NCBI GenBank assembly: GCA_009746045.1
Contig: RPFO01000630.1
Span: 1-51,812, forward strand
DNA: 51,812 nucleotides
Direction: 5' to 3'
Source of the DNA: Mesostigma viride
Taxonomy: Eukaryota > Streptophyta > Mesostigmatophyceae > Mesostigmatales > Mesostigmataceae
A program made the translations under genes and the position numbers. The notes under the pieces were generated by a model. That model saw nothing but the letters and a program-made list of their open reading frames with translations. It ran no database searches and was not told where the DNA came from. Numbering within the stretch: position 1 is the first letter of the stretch; every line of letters starts with the position of its first letter. Below are positions 1 to 9,607 of this stretch, piece by piece.

Positions 1-573
1 AGCATTCAGCGTATAGAAGAAACTCCGTTCAAAGAACCCGCGATTCAAAACAACAAACAAACAACAAGCAAGCAACAAACAACTGACTGTTACACTATTA
101 GCGAAATGCTGACTTGTTGATTAGCATCCTAAGTTTTTGTAGTTGTAGTTTGGATCTTATTTGGGGTCTTTTGGACAAGGTAGTGAGAGAGTTATGAAGT
201 TTCGCCAGCGTGGGGCAAGTGATATCTGGAGACCTGGACTTTGTTCACTAACTTCGTTGCCCAGGGTGTCAGGCGGAGCGGCCTATTATGGATATGTGGA
301 TGAATCATTTTTAGTCTTAACACAACAAGCAACAAACATAGCAAGAAAAGCGAAGGACATGGCAAAATTAAGGAGAAAATTAGGCAAAGGGCCACGTGGA
401 AAAAGCATGGCAAACACACACAAGCACACACACACACACACACCACACCATAACCCCTCGCTTTGTTTAGTTTTACTAAAGCAATTATGAGGCGCGGTGT
501 CGACCCACTCTGCGAACGATAAATAAAAGGCAAAAGCTGCTAGTGCAGGGGCCTAGTGGCAGCCGGCTGGGTT
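1..573. other. Unassigned left flank
   Basis: No recognisable gene. Short ORFs on both strands (for example 161-490 plus) have low-complexity content and no family resemblance. The only structure seen is the CA microsatellite. Confidence 0.5.
412..450. repeat. (CA)n microsatellite
   Basis: Nearly pure CA dinucleotide run with two interruptions. Confidence 0.9.
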
Positions 574-660
574 GATTAATTAAGCATATAAGTAATCATA
601 AAGAGCACGGACTTGGCGTCACGTGAGCATAAAGTCGCTCATGGGTTATAAAAAAGCATT
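574..660 (-). repeat. Remnant of the LINE 3' end
   Basis: Contains GATTAATTAA followed by GTCACGTGAGCATAAAGTCG. This matches the 3'-terminal segment seen next to the AATT tails at 835-880 and 14443-14490, so it looks like a third, very short copy of the same LINE 3' end. Confidence 0.45.
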
Positions 661-797
661 GAAACAAAGAATTATTAAAGTTTCGGGCAGGCAACCTTCA
701 TTCAGGGCAGGGGGTTGGGGTTTTTTTGTTCGGCACCAAACAACGCAAACTAATAATTAATTATATTGGACCGGGGCAGCAGTAGCACTTGCAACCA

Positions 798-834
798 ATA
801 ATTAATTAATTAATTAATTAATTAATTAATTAAT
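798..834. repeat. (AATT)n tail of LINE 1
   Basis: About nine AATT units ending the minus-strand LINE. The same repeat, longer, ends the second LINE copy at 14387-14442, so a simple repeat rather than poly(A) is the element's 3' tail. Confidence 0.75.
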
Positions 835-1295
835 AGACACGTGACTGCGTCAGGCGTGAGCATAAGTCGCTCAGTGGGAGGGGACATGGGATGGAATGGA
901 ATGGTGATTTACTGCTATCATCTAGGTCGCTAGTTAAGGGGTGTGGGCACCTGTCGGGGCCGCGAATCGGCTATGAATGCATACTTGGTCACGGATGATG
1001 CACGGCGGAGCCCCACAGGCTTGGGGGTGCGTCTCCTTCATCACTTACTTGCGGCATCTATCCTTTGCGCAGGCCATGGCTGCCTGCGGGCATATTAGCA
1101 CGAGCAAAGCGTCAGGAGGCTTGCCCGGGGGTGAGCCCGTCACGTCTAGCGTAGCGCACATGTCCATGCCGAGTCTATCCAGGGCGAAAGTCCACGGGTG
1201 GCGCCCTCCGCGGGCAGGCCGGGGCACGCCAGGTGAGTACATAATCGCCCGGGAGCTGGGGGCGGGTTGGGTGGCAGGCTAGTCATCTGATGTAT

Positions 1296-1664
1296 CTACC
1301 TGATGTCTGTGCGGGCCGAGGTGCCGCGGCTCAGTAGGCCCAGGCGCGCTGTGGGCCTAATAATGTGGGAAACATGGGGCAAATCAGCGTACAAATCTGC
1401 ATTACTGAATGTGGGCAAACGCAAGGGGATGTTAAGGGCGCTTGGCGCAGCATACTTGGTGACGGTGCGTCCGAGTCGTTGGGCTCCGGCGCAGCTCCTG
1501 CAATCAGTGTCGGCAACTGTCTCGGCGCTGTAGGTCAGGATCGTCAGAATGAGCGACCTTGAAGAGGTCACGGCTTGACGATCCGGGGTAGGGCGGGGGT
1601 TGCTCCACCAGCGGCGGTGGTCATGGAGGTGCGCCCACGGCCATGCGCGATCGCGTGTCGTCAT
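1296..1664 (-). pseudogene. LINE 1 reverse transcriptase C-terminal segment, frameshifted
   Basis: Translated fragments in several frames read ILTYSAET, ALNIP and ADLYADLPHVSHIIR. They correspond block by block to the intact frame at 14849-15166 (GAETWTLTQELEQRLDGT, MLREALNIP, DLYADLPHVSHIIR). Compared with that copy this one carries many extra single bases, mostly G or C, that break the frame. The segment follows the RT thumb in LINE ORF2 proteins. Confidence 0.8.
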
Positions 1665-1924
1665 GTCGTCTCCGGGCAGTCGGGGAAGGCCAGCTGCCGA
1701 GGCAGTCTTGAAGGGCGGTGCCTGAAGGAGGGTTGTTGACCTGCGGCATCGTCTAGATGCGGAGTGTGGGTGGGGGCCCTGCCATGCGAGGGCCAGGGCC
1801 TTCCGTTTTGGGGCTGATTTCTAGAGCCAACCGCCGAGCCTGCGAGCGCCCAGGGCAGTCAGCCAAAGTTGGGCAGACTCGCGCTTCTCGTGAGGCGTGA
1901 TGTTCGTCGGGCATTAAAATGAGG

Positions 1925-2530
1925 TCAGCTAGTAAATTCTGGGCTTGTTAGTGGGCCCTTCGCCCAAGCTCGTTCGTGATGCGCTAAGGTGGCCAGGGCC
2001 GGCCTGCAATGCTTAGAGCAAAGCGAGCACGTGCCTGGCGCATAACATAATCCACTACAATAATAAAACAGGTACGGCGACAGGACGCAACCCTGCCAGA
2101 CGCCGGTCTGCAGTGGGCATGGCGGGGTAATGCCGTGTTGAGTGCGCACCGAAGTGGTCGACCCCTCATACAGCGTGCGGATGACGGTATAATCAGGGGA
2201 GTGGGGACGCGAGCGCGAGCAAGTACAGCCATAGAGCGTCCCAGAGGACAGAATCAAAAGCCTTGATGAAGTCGACGAAGATCAGGATGGCGGGAAACTC
2301 ACCAGGTTGCAGGAGAGCGATTTCCTCGAAGAGGCGACGCGCGACGAAGATGGCCATGACGGTGTGTTGCGCCAGGACGGAAGCCCATTTGACTTTCCCC
2401 AAGTGACAGTCGAGAAGCAGAACGAAGGCGGTTGAGGATATGCGCATGAACAACTTAAGTGCGGCGCTCTGGATGCAGACTCCTCTGTAGTTGCGGGGTC
2501 GTCAGGGGAACCTTTGTTTTTGTACAGCAT
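1925..2530 (-). pseudogene. LINE 1 reverse transcriptase core, frameshifted
   Basis: Minus-strand frames contain YKNKGSPDDPATT (RT block 2 region), AILIFVDFIKAFDSV (catalytic block A, with its Asp and the characteristic KAFDSV) and GVWQGCVLSPYLF (block B, normally GVRQGCVLSPxLF). The blocks are in the right order for a non-LTR RT but lie in different frames. The block with the catalytic Asp pair, expected around 1700-1920, was not recognised. Inactive copy. Confidence 0.82.
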
Positions 2531-3019
2531 AATACGGTAGCTGTGCTGCCACTCAGGAATCGCGGCGCTTCGGCAAGCAGGATCCGGTTGCAGACGTCAA
2601 GCAGGAACCCCGTGAGCGCCGTCAGCTTAATCACCGGGGCTGGGAGCTGGTCAGGTCCAACGGCGGCATAAAAGCGGAGTTTCTTGGCGGCGGTGCTCAG
2701 CTCGAGCTCGGTGAACGGCGGGAGCTCGTTGGGGTCGGCCAGGGGTTCCGTCAGGGCTGGGTACGTGTAGTCCTGCTCAGCGGCGGGCGCGTGGGCGGCG
2801 CAGGGACGTCCGCCGGTGCTACTGCCAGGCGTGCGGCCGCCAGAGGGCCAAGCGGCGGAGGCGGCGGGGGGCGCCGAGCAGCCGGGACTGGGAGGAATAC
2901 CACTGGTCGAGCTGCTGCTGCGGTGAGCCAGAGAGCGTCCGCGGTGCCGCTGCGCGCCGCCGGCGGGCCGTTGGGCGTGACGCAGGCGGGTCCAGGCGTA
3001 CTTGCCGTGCTGGTCCTTT
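2459..3019 (-). pseudogene. LINE 1 endonuclease-RT linker and RT start
   Basis: Continues LINE ORF2 immediately inside the left LTR junction. The frame opens with KDQHGKYAWTRLRH, passes a Pro/Ala-rich linker and reaches FTELELSTAAKKLRFYAAVGPDQLPAPVIKL, a good match to the start of LINE RT domains (ExxxAxxxL...GPDxxP). The ORF that spans the junction (upper end 3111) borrows its N-terminus from the LTR, so that Met is not a real start. The frame shifts near 2530 into the next RT block. Confidence 0.8.
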
Positions 3020-3717
3020 GAGTTAACGCCAAGCGCATTGGCGTGATCCTGATTCGGCATATCTCTGCGATTCCAGCGGCACCGGAACGAGTTCATTCCG
3101 ACAAGTATCAAGAAAGTTATGGCGTTCCGACTTCCCGGTCGCGCGCGAGCGCGAGCCGGCTGTTCTTCTAAGTCGGACGTGAATATTTGCCGACGACATA
3201 TGGGGTCGACAGTAATTCCTGGGCTGACAGGAATTAGGTGCTGTACCTACGACGGTATTGGATTAATACGTCGTACGCAGGAAATAGGAACCTTAACCTG
3301 TGGTCTGTTGGTACCGCAGGCTTAGTCCTGGACTTCTAGGTGCAGATGCAATAGTCACTGTGGACTGTGCTCTGTGGTCACTGTGCCTGTATGGCAGACC
3401 TACTGTATAGGAGCTGGGCGCTGTACAGGTAGTGAATACTGTACCGGGGGTGTTATTACTGAGCAGGCCTCCTAGGCTGCTCAGGACTAGCAAGCACAGT
3501 GCACAAGTATATAAACAATAGGCCAGTGCCAAATGGGCATCTCTTGCGAGCCCGCCTCACGTGTTGTGCCTTGACTTGGCAAGCGCGTGTACAAGCCTCA
3601 AGTGTGTGAGCGCTGTAAACATTATCCGATTTAACAAAGCTCCGTTTCCAACCATATTCACACATTGCTGCATTGCAACCATATCCTTCACATTGCGTGT
3701 GCGAAGAAAGTTAACTC
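3020..3717 (+). repeat. 5' LTR of copia 1
   Basis: Same sequence as 10355-11055 apart from a 2-nt indel near 3657 and a 1-nt indel just before the terminal TTAACTC. Begins GAGTTAAC and ends TTAACTC. Confidence 0.93.
3508..3515 (+). promoter_or_regulatory. TATA box in 5' LTR
   Basis: TATATAAA about 490 bases into the LTR, repeated at 10843-10850 in the 3' LTR. A TGTAA at 3614-3618, the usual green-algal polyadenylation signal, lies about 100 bases downstream, giving a plausible U3-R arrangement. The start site is inferred. Confidence 0.55.
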
Positions 3718-3809
3718 AAATTACAACCAGTCTCAGCGGAACGGCCAGGAGGGTCGTTGCCGGTTGCGGTGTGCAGCGTTTACGACGAGAGGAGCTCGTC
3801 TGGTGGTGA

Positions 3810-4730
3810 ATGGTGCAGGAGGAACAACAGCGGCAGCAGGATTTCCGGTTTCGGCAGTCTGCTGGGGGTTCGATTTCTCCTGAATTACGCCGTGTCGTTC
3901 GGGATCTATCTTTGTTGCTTGCAGATCGTCCGCCTGTAAATCGCAGCTTCGTGCAATTCGTCGACGACCAGGTCGAAGATTGGGAGCGAATTCTGCGACA
4001 CGTACAAACCATCGTCATTCCGGAGCACCGGAGCATCGACGACCTTGAGCAGGAGCTTCACGGGTTGGTCGGCATCCAGACGGTGATTACTGCAGTAGCA
4101 GAGCGAGTGCGGACGGAGTTGGCAGCAAGGCGAGGCGAGGTTGCGGAGGCAGCTGGCGCAGGGCGACACGAGTTTGTGCCGACAGTAGCGGGCGCGGGAG
4201 TACCACGTGCTTTCGCAGGCGGCATCGGCGACGAGGGTGTTGCAGCGGGCAGTTAGGCGTGAACGACGCGGAGCGGAGCATCACAGGCGGCTTGCAGAGG
4301 TCGGGGCGACAGCGGAAGCCATCGCCGGAGGACAGCGCGCGACAAGAGTCGGCAGGTTTCCAGAGCGAGTAAGAGTTCCTTTTCAGGAGCTGCCCCCGCC
4401 CCTTCGCGTTCGTGTGACGCGTTGGGAGGAGTTTGCACCTCTTGGTACGAGAGTGACCTTGAGGTAGGAGCAGGGGGTGTCGCTGGGCTAGGCGACGAGG
4501 CACTTGGCGACCACGAGGTGCCAACGTACAATCCGCGAGGTGCCAACGACGGGTTGTCACCTGTCTACTTTACCAACGGTGACGATTCAGTCATCGCGGG
4601 CCGACAGCGGGTCGACGACGGCGCAGCAGGTAGCAGGGTACCAGAGCTGATTGTGGTGAGCGACAGCGACGACGACAGCGACAAGGAGAACCAGGACGCG
4701 CCTGGGGCCAGCCGTGGTGGTCTTGCCTGA
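3810..4730 (+). CDS. Leader ORF(s) upstream of gag in copia 1, function unknown
   Basis: Three consecutive open stretches (3810-4256, about 4207-4467, about 4422-4730) abut with frame changes and look like one reading frame of roughly 300 codons with two shifts. The first part is helical and charged (ELRRVVRDLSLLLADRP, FVQFVDDQVEDWERIL). The last part ends in an acidic Ser/Asp-rich tail (VVSDSDDDSDKENQ). It sits between the 5' LTR and gag, where copia elements normally have only a short leader. No family recognised. It could be an accessory protein, an extended Gag N-terminus or captured sequence. Confidence 0.45.
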
Positions 4731-4832
4731 GTGGTAACACTTGGCACTTTCCTTTCTTGTTCAGTAGCTTATATTGCTTTAATTGCTGCTTGGCCACTTG
4801 GCTGGCTGTAGCAGATCTGAACAGAGGCCATC

Positions 4833-5600
4833 ATGGAGGATGGAGCTATCAACCAACAAGCGGGCTTTATGGGCTTCGGACGGCGCGGCGCTGGGATGGA
4901 TGGACGAGATGGACGCGATGGACGCGGTGGACGCGATGGACGCGGGGACGGCCAGGCGCTGGGAGACCAGGCTGAGGTGCCAGATAATCAGAGCCAAGGA
5001 TCGCAGGGCGGGCAGCACGCGCCAGCCGCAGATCAAGCGGCGCCTAAGCGACCAACCGTTGCTGAGGGGTACGCGGTGCTAGGCCAGTTTCAGTCCATCA
5101 AGGACAATTGGCAGCCCCGGGATGCTGAGAGGATGTTAGAGGACATGAACTTGTACACGGAGATATACAACGGTGACAAGCTTCGCATCCTGGCGTCTAG
5201 TGCCTACATACGGCAGTCGGCGAGGCGGCTGTTCAAGTTTGTTCGGGAGCGACACGCGGCGGGGGACACCTGGACGGCGTTTATGACGCGACTCAGGTCG
5301 TTCCTGAGTGACAAGAGGACCATAGATGGGTCCCACCTGAAGCAAGAATACCTGGACTACAAGCCCATCAAGGGGCAACTAGTGGTCCACGCCTTTGAAG
5401 ACTTCGTCAAGCTGAGGGAGGACGCCATGGCCAAGGGCTTCTTCGTCGCAGATCGGATGGCCATGGGCGACTTTCTCAAGTCGCTGCAACTGGATCCGGT
5501 CACCATGGATAATGTGACCATCCACATGCGACAGGTCCATGGCTGGGCAGCCATGACGGACAGTTGTATGAGTGTTTCAGCGGCAAGTACGTGGGGGTAA
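4833..5600 (+). CDS. Gag capsid-like protein, copia 1
   Basis: The 255-codon ORF starts with a Gly/Asp/Arg repeat (MDGRDGRDGRGG, residues about 22-36). A helical region follows with the usual Gag layout (YAVLGQFQSIKDNW, then FMTRLRSFLSDKR, then FEDFVKLREDAMAKGF). It should form the virus-like particle core of the element. The frame shifts near 5550: continuing +1 gives GQLYECFQRQVRGGKRP, which joins the zinc-knuckle ORF. So Gag and nucleocapsid are probably one protein interrupted by a frameshift. Assignment rests on position and general character, as Gag is poorly conserved. Confidence 0.7.
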   Translation: MEDGAINQQAGFMGFGRRGAGMDGRDGRDGRGGRDGRGDGQALGDQAEVPDNQSQGSQGGQHAPAADQAAPKRPTVAEGYAVLGQFQSIKDNWQPRDAERMLEDMNLYTEIYNGDKLRILASSAYIRQSARRLFKFVRERHAAGDTWTAFMTRLRSFLSDKRTIDGSHLKQEYLDYKPIKGQLVVHAFEDFVKLREDAMAKGFFVADRMAMGDFLKSLQLDPVTMDNVTIHMRQVHGWAAMTDSCMSVSAASTWG

Positions 5601-6018
5601 GCGCCCTCGTCAGAATGATGAGGAGGCCACTGAACCCACGGTTAAGTCCATGAGGGGATCGGGCCACGGGGGCCCAGCGTCCTCGAGAGGGCCTGAGACC
5701 TCTTCAAGGGGTCGAGGAAGGTCCAGGAGGGGGCGTGACAGAAGGGCTGGACGGGGGACCCCGCCGAAGTCGGGACATCCACAGTCCCAGTTTGACTTCA
5801 AGAGGGTGGGTGGTCCTCCCAAGGCTGGGCCCAGCAGTGGGACCTCACGGGACATCAGTCAGGTGGAATGTTATTTCTGCCAGGGGAAGGGTCACTTCAG
5901 GAATGAGTGTCCCTCGTACCTGAGGCAGGAAGGTCAGAGCAAGCCAGCTCAGGGTGGCAGCAAGGACAAGGCTGGTCCATCCCAGGACAAGGGCAAGGGC
6001 AAGGCTGCTGATCATTGA
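5572..6018 (+). CDS. Gag nucleocapsid part with CCHC zinc knuckle
   Basis: Arg/Gly-rich basic stretch, then a CCHC knuckle CYFCQGKGHFRNEC at 5869-5910 (Cx2Cx4Hx4C), then a Lys/Gln-rich tail ending at TGA 6016-6018. The knuckle binds element RNA during packaging. The pol frame opens at 6012, seven bases before this stop, one base back; no canonical slippery heptamer is visible there. Confidence 0.85.
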   Translation: MFQRQVRGGKRPRQNDEEATEPTVKSMRGSGHGGPASSRGPETSSRGRGRSRRGRDRRAGRGTPPKSGHPQSQFDFKRVGGPPKAGPSSGTSRDISQVECYFCQGKGHFRNECPSYLRQEGQSKPAQGGSKDKAGPSQDKGKGKAADH

Positions 6019-8024
6019 TTGAGCCTGCACACATCCCTGAACCCTGGAGGGTGCCCCCAGGGGTGTGTAATGAAGCTGCTAGTGACAGCAGTGAGGGGCA
6101 GCCCCATGCTCTAGTGAAAGAGCCTATTGGACACGATGGGGCAAGCTTGGTTACCACAGAGAGTATGCCAGCTGTAGCTGCAGTGGTTACTCGCCAACGT
6201 GCCCGCCATGGCGGTGCTGAGCCTGAGGTAGGACCTGGTGATGTGGACCCAGGTGGATCTCAGAAGCATTCTGACCGTGCAGGACTGGCACAGGATGGTC
6301 AGGATGAGGATAGGGCTGGAGACAGTCTGACAGGCACGACCCTGGTGCCTCCTGTACATAAGGGATCTGTACATACCTTGAGTGCTAATAATGACAATAA
6401 AAGGTTTTCTCTCTTGTATGACATTGCCTCAAGGTTGCATACCATGTTTGGCCATGCAGCTCAGTCTTTGCAAGTTGCTAGACGGCTGGGAGGAAGTGAG
6501 TTGTACTCCATCTGCCAACAGGTTGCTCAAGCTTGCAAGTGCAGGCTAGTTGCTAGAAAGCCCAAGCAGTCTCATGCCAGGACTCCTATTTTGCAGCCAG
6601 GCCATGTGCAGGTAGATATTCAGAGAATCAGGGGTTTGAAGCTGCTGGTGGCAGTGGACAGATATACCAAGTACAAGACCCTAGAGATCCTGCCTGACAT
6701 GGAGAAGCCTACATTGATTGCTGCTCTGAAGTTGACAAGGAGCAGGTACCCTGGGTTGGAGTTGTTGCAGTGTGACATTCAGTTTGAGTGCTGTGAGAAC
6801 CTGCCAGAGTTTCCAGAGTTGCTGATTACACCCAGGGAGAGCCACGGCCAGCAAGGGGTGGTGGAGAGAGCCATCCAAGAGATCAAGACTGTGCTGCTGG
6901 TGGAGAGGATTCCAAGGACGTCATCTGCCATTGTGACATCTGCATGGCTACGTTCTGTGGAGGACAGGCTGAACCTGAGGACTCCCATGTTCTTTGGTGA
7001 CATTGCCATCAATCCTCTTATGCTGCATACCAGGATGCTGCCAGCTGATGCTGAGCAGGCATGGAAGGAGAAGCTAGAGGCCAAGTTCCTCAAGCTGAGG
7101 CAGAAAGACAAGGGCTGGAGTGTCCTAGAACCTAACGTTGGACAACAGGTTGTTGTGTGGAAGGAACCAAGCTTTCCAGGGAAACGTGGCAGCTGGCATG
7201 ATGGGGTGGTGACCCGAGTAGAAGCCGCTGGCCATAAGTGCTGGGTGGCCATTGATGGCTCCCAAGCAGTGCACCGTCTGTCCTGGTCAAAGATCCGTCC
7301 CCGGGGAGGTAATCAAGGAGACCTCTTCCAGGTGCCCGCTGGTGTACAAGGCGGGGGTGACGTGGAGCTTCCTGATCAGGGTGCTACAGCTGTATCGAGC
7401 CCTCAGGGTGACCCTGGCCCGGCCCCTGGGGTACCTTCACATACGGTGGTTGGGCAAGCAGGCGGACAGGCTGCACCTCCGGAACGGCCCGACACCAGGC
7501 CTAGGGGTGTGCGTCTATCAGATATTGTACAGGCTTTGCAAAGAGCCAAGAAGGAGCCTAAGGTGTCCAAGCTTGTCCAGTTGGATGAACCTGAGGTAGC
7601 TGCCATGGAGATAGATACCAATGCACAGGTTTCTGTCATGGGACCTCAGCATACAGGAGAACTGCTGGTCGGAGAACCAAGTTGCCCCTGGGTGTCTGAT
7701 TTCAGTGGTAGGACGCATCTAAGGGTGTTGGGAGAGGTTACTGCCCCTGTCATGGGTGTGGATGTGACCTTCCTTGTCCTAGAGGACTATGATGGCCCTG
7801 TGATTTTGGGTCAGAATTTTCTGGGCAATCCTGGGATTTCTATCAGAGCTACAGCTCTGAGAAGAGATGGCTGGGGGATGATTCCCCTAGAAAATTTCAG
7901 GACAACATTTCCAGTCAGGTGCAGGGCCAAGCCGGTCAAGGGTGTAAAATGGGATGAAGGGGAGGTGCCCCCAGCGGCCAGTTTGGTATTCCAGCTGTGT
8001 TGCACCCCAGCAGTATTGGCATAA
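6015..8024 (+). CDS. Pol part 1: integrase followed by a retropepsin-like domain
   Basis: There is no good ATG at the start (frame opens at 6012; first codon used here is TTG), so it is probably made as a Gag fusion. Residues about 138-185 hold the His/Cys zinc motif (LHTMFGHAAQ, then CQQVAQACKC). The integrase core follows, with Asp in VQVDIQ (about 6615), Asp in LQCDIQFE (about 6775) and Glu in GVVERAIQ (about 6862), the DDE triad. A Pro/Gly-rich linker leads to an aspartic-protease-like segment, IDTNAQVSVM (about 7609) then VILGQNFL (about 7801), matching the D-T-G-A and ILG..F hallmarks with Asn replacing Gly. Copia normally has protease before integrase, so this order is odd. Confidence 0.82.
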   Translation: MIEPAHIPEPWRVPPGVCNEAASDSSEGQPHALVKEPIGHDGASLVTTESMPAVAAVVTRQRARHGGAEPEVGPGDVDPGGSQKHSDRAGLAQDGQDEDRAGDSLTGTTLVPPVHKGSVHTLSANNDNKRFSLLYDIASRLHTMFGHAAQSLQVARRLGGSELYSICQQVAQACKCRLVARKPKQSHARTPILQPGHVQVDIQRIRGLKLLVAVDRYTKYKTLEILPDMEKPTLIAALKLTRSRYPGLELLQCDIQFECCENLPEFPELLITPRESHGQQGVVERAIQEIKTVLLVERIPRTSSAIVTSAWLRSVEDRLNLRTPMFFGDIAINPLMLHTRMLPADAEQAWKEKLEAKFLKLRQKDKGWSVLEPNVGQQVVVWKEPSFPGKRGSWHDGVVTRVEAAGHKCWVAIDGSQAVHRLSWSKIRPRGGNQGDLFQVPAGVQGGGDVELPDQGATAVSSPQGDPGPAPGVPSHTVVGQAGGQAAPPERPDTRPRGVRLSDIVQALQRAKKEPKVSKLVQLDEPEVAAMEIDTNAQVSVMGPQHTGELLVGEPSCPWVSDFSGRTHLRVLGEVTAPVMGVDVTFLVLEDYDGPVILGQNFLGNPGISIRATALRRDGWGMIPLENFRTTFPVRCRAKPVKGVKWDEGEVPPAASLVFQLCCTPAVLA

Positions 8025-9607
8025 CTCACAGGAGCCTTGCTGCACACTCTCCTTTGACATATGACCAGCTGGTCCAAGAGATGAGCTCGCCTACTTTGTT
8101 TGAGGCTTGGAAGCTCGCCTTCTCCAAGGCATTGGAGGAGTGGTTGCAGTTTGAGTGTGCTGCACCAACAGACAGACGTCCCCCAGCATCAAGGAAGCTT
8201 GCTTTGAGATTTGTGCTGAAGAGGAAGGTTGTGGATGAGGTATCAGTGCCCCATGTCAGGCCTGTCCTGAATGAGTATCACGGCACGGGGAGTCTGCCAG
8301 GAGAGGAGCTATACACGCCAGGGATGCTACACGACACATGGAGAATTTTGCTATGTCTCTACGTGGGGTTGCTGAACAGGGGAGCAGCTATGTCATCAGT
8401 GCTGCTGGACTTCAAGAGGGCATTTTTAAAATCTGATCCAGAAGTGGCCAGGAGGGTGTGGAAGCAGGATGAGCCTTACTGTGTTGAGGTGCCTGCCATC
8501 TGGAAGCTGGAGCTGCATCAACAATTCCTGGTTATTCTGAAGGGCCTGGAAGGACTCAGGTCGAGCCCAATCATCTGGAGACTCACGCTGCAGGAAGCTC
8601 TGATCAGTGAGTGTGGCTTGAGAGTGTCTTCAGTTGATCCCTGTTTGCTGCTGGCCCAATGGGAGGGTCTGCCAGTGTATGCTAGTTTGCATGGAGATGA
8701 TCTGCATTTGCTAGCCCCCACGACCTGGCTGAAGAAGTTTATTCCTGTCATCAGTGGCAAGTTTTCACTGGGCAAGGAGCTGTGGCAGGAGCCCAACAAG
8801 CCTGTAGTGTTCTGTGGAATGCAGGCTACCCTGTTCAGGAGGGACGGGGAGTGGAGTATCAGGCTTCAGGCTGGAGGAGATTATAAACAGACCATTGTGA
8901 AGGCCTTGCCAGAGAAGATCACCCAGGCTGCAGGACCTGAGTTGAGAGGCATGTGGGCCTGGTTTGCCAGCATCTGTGGTCCGTCTTTGATGGTCCATAG
9001 CAGAATGCCTGATGAGGTGCTTGAGGATGAGAAGCCTCGAGTCATAGCCCGGTTGGTGGAGAGTACCCCTGATCTGATTTTGTCTGGGATTGACTTTACC
9101 CAGCCTATCACCTTGGAGATCTTTGTTGACAGTTCCATGGATGCTCGCCAGGTTACCAAGGTCAGGGGGAGATCTGCTGCTCTGTTTGCTTTTTATCAGA
9201 GCAGGGCAAGTTTGTTCAGCTGGTACAGCAGACTGCAGAAGAGGGTCTGTATCAGTTCAGATGTGGCAGAATGCAGGGCCATATGCGAGGGGATCCAGTC
9301 CAGCCTGTACATAAAGGAGTTAATGCTGGAGCTGGCTTCAGTTACCCCTTGGACCTTGCAGATGGAGACGTTGTTGCTAACAGACAGCATGGGTATGGTC
9401 CAGTTTGTTCACAAGCAGCTGGCCAGGAGCCGGGACCTGGATTATTTGTTGCTGAAGGAGTTGGCCAGTTTGGTTGACTTGAAGCATATCCCTGGCGAGG
9501 AGAACCCTGCTGATGCATTGACAAAGCTGCCACACAAGGCCCCAGCCCAGTACAATGTACTGAGGAAGCTCATGAATGCTGACTGTCAAGTCGGTCTATC
9601 TGTCTAA
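7997..9607 (+). CDS. Pol part 2: copia reverse transcriptase and RNase H
   Basis: The 1.6 kb open frame overlaps the previous one by 28 bases in the -1 frame. RT landmarks: LRFVLKRKV with RPVLNEYHGTG, SSVLLDFKRAF (catalytic block A, about 8398), GLEGLRSSPIIW in place of the usual YGLKQAPRxW, SSVDPCLLL, and YASLHGDDLHLL (about 8677-8710), where copia usually has YVDD. RNase H: EIFVDSSMDA, VAECRAICEG, LLTDSMGMV and HIPGEENPADALTK give the acidic set. It ends at a stop codon about 750 bp before the 3' LTR. The start shown is a frame-opening GTG, so real translation probably comes through pol part 1. Confidence 0.92.
   Translation: MLHPSSIGITHRSLAAHSPLTYDQLVQEMSSPTLFEAWKLAFSKALEEWLQFECAAPTDRRPPASRKLALRFVLKRKVVDEVSVPHVRPVLNEYHGTGSLPGEELYTPGMLHDTWRILLCLYVGLLNRGAAMSSVLLDFKRAFLKSDPEVARRVWKQDEPYCVEVPAIWKLELHQQFLVILKGLEGLRSSPIIWRLTLQEALISECGLRVSSVDPCLLLAQWEGLPVYASLHGDDLHLLAPTTWLKKFIPVISGKFSLGKELWQEPNKPVVFCGMQATLFRRDGEWSIRLQAGGDYKQTIVKALPEKITQAAGPELRGMWAWFASICGPSLMVHSRMPDEVLEDEKPRVIARLVESTPDLILSGIDFTQPITLEIFVDSSMDARQVTKVRGRSAALFAFYQSRASLFSWYSRLQKRVCISSDVAECRAICEGIQSSLYIKELMLELASVTPWTLQMETLLLTDSMGMVQFVHKQLARSRDLDYLLLKELASLVDLKHIPGEENPADALTKLPHKAPAQYNVLRKLMNADCQVGLSV

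Noticed and set aside
161-490. 109-codon plus-strand ORF
   Set aside because: Runs into the CA microsatellite, with no conserved features.
3119-3532. Short ORFs inside the LTRs
   Set aside because: Identical in both LTRs because the LTRs are identical; no family resemblance.
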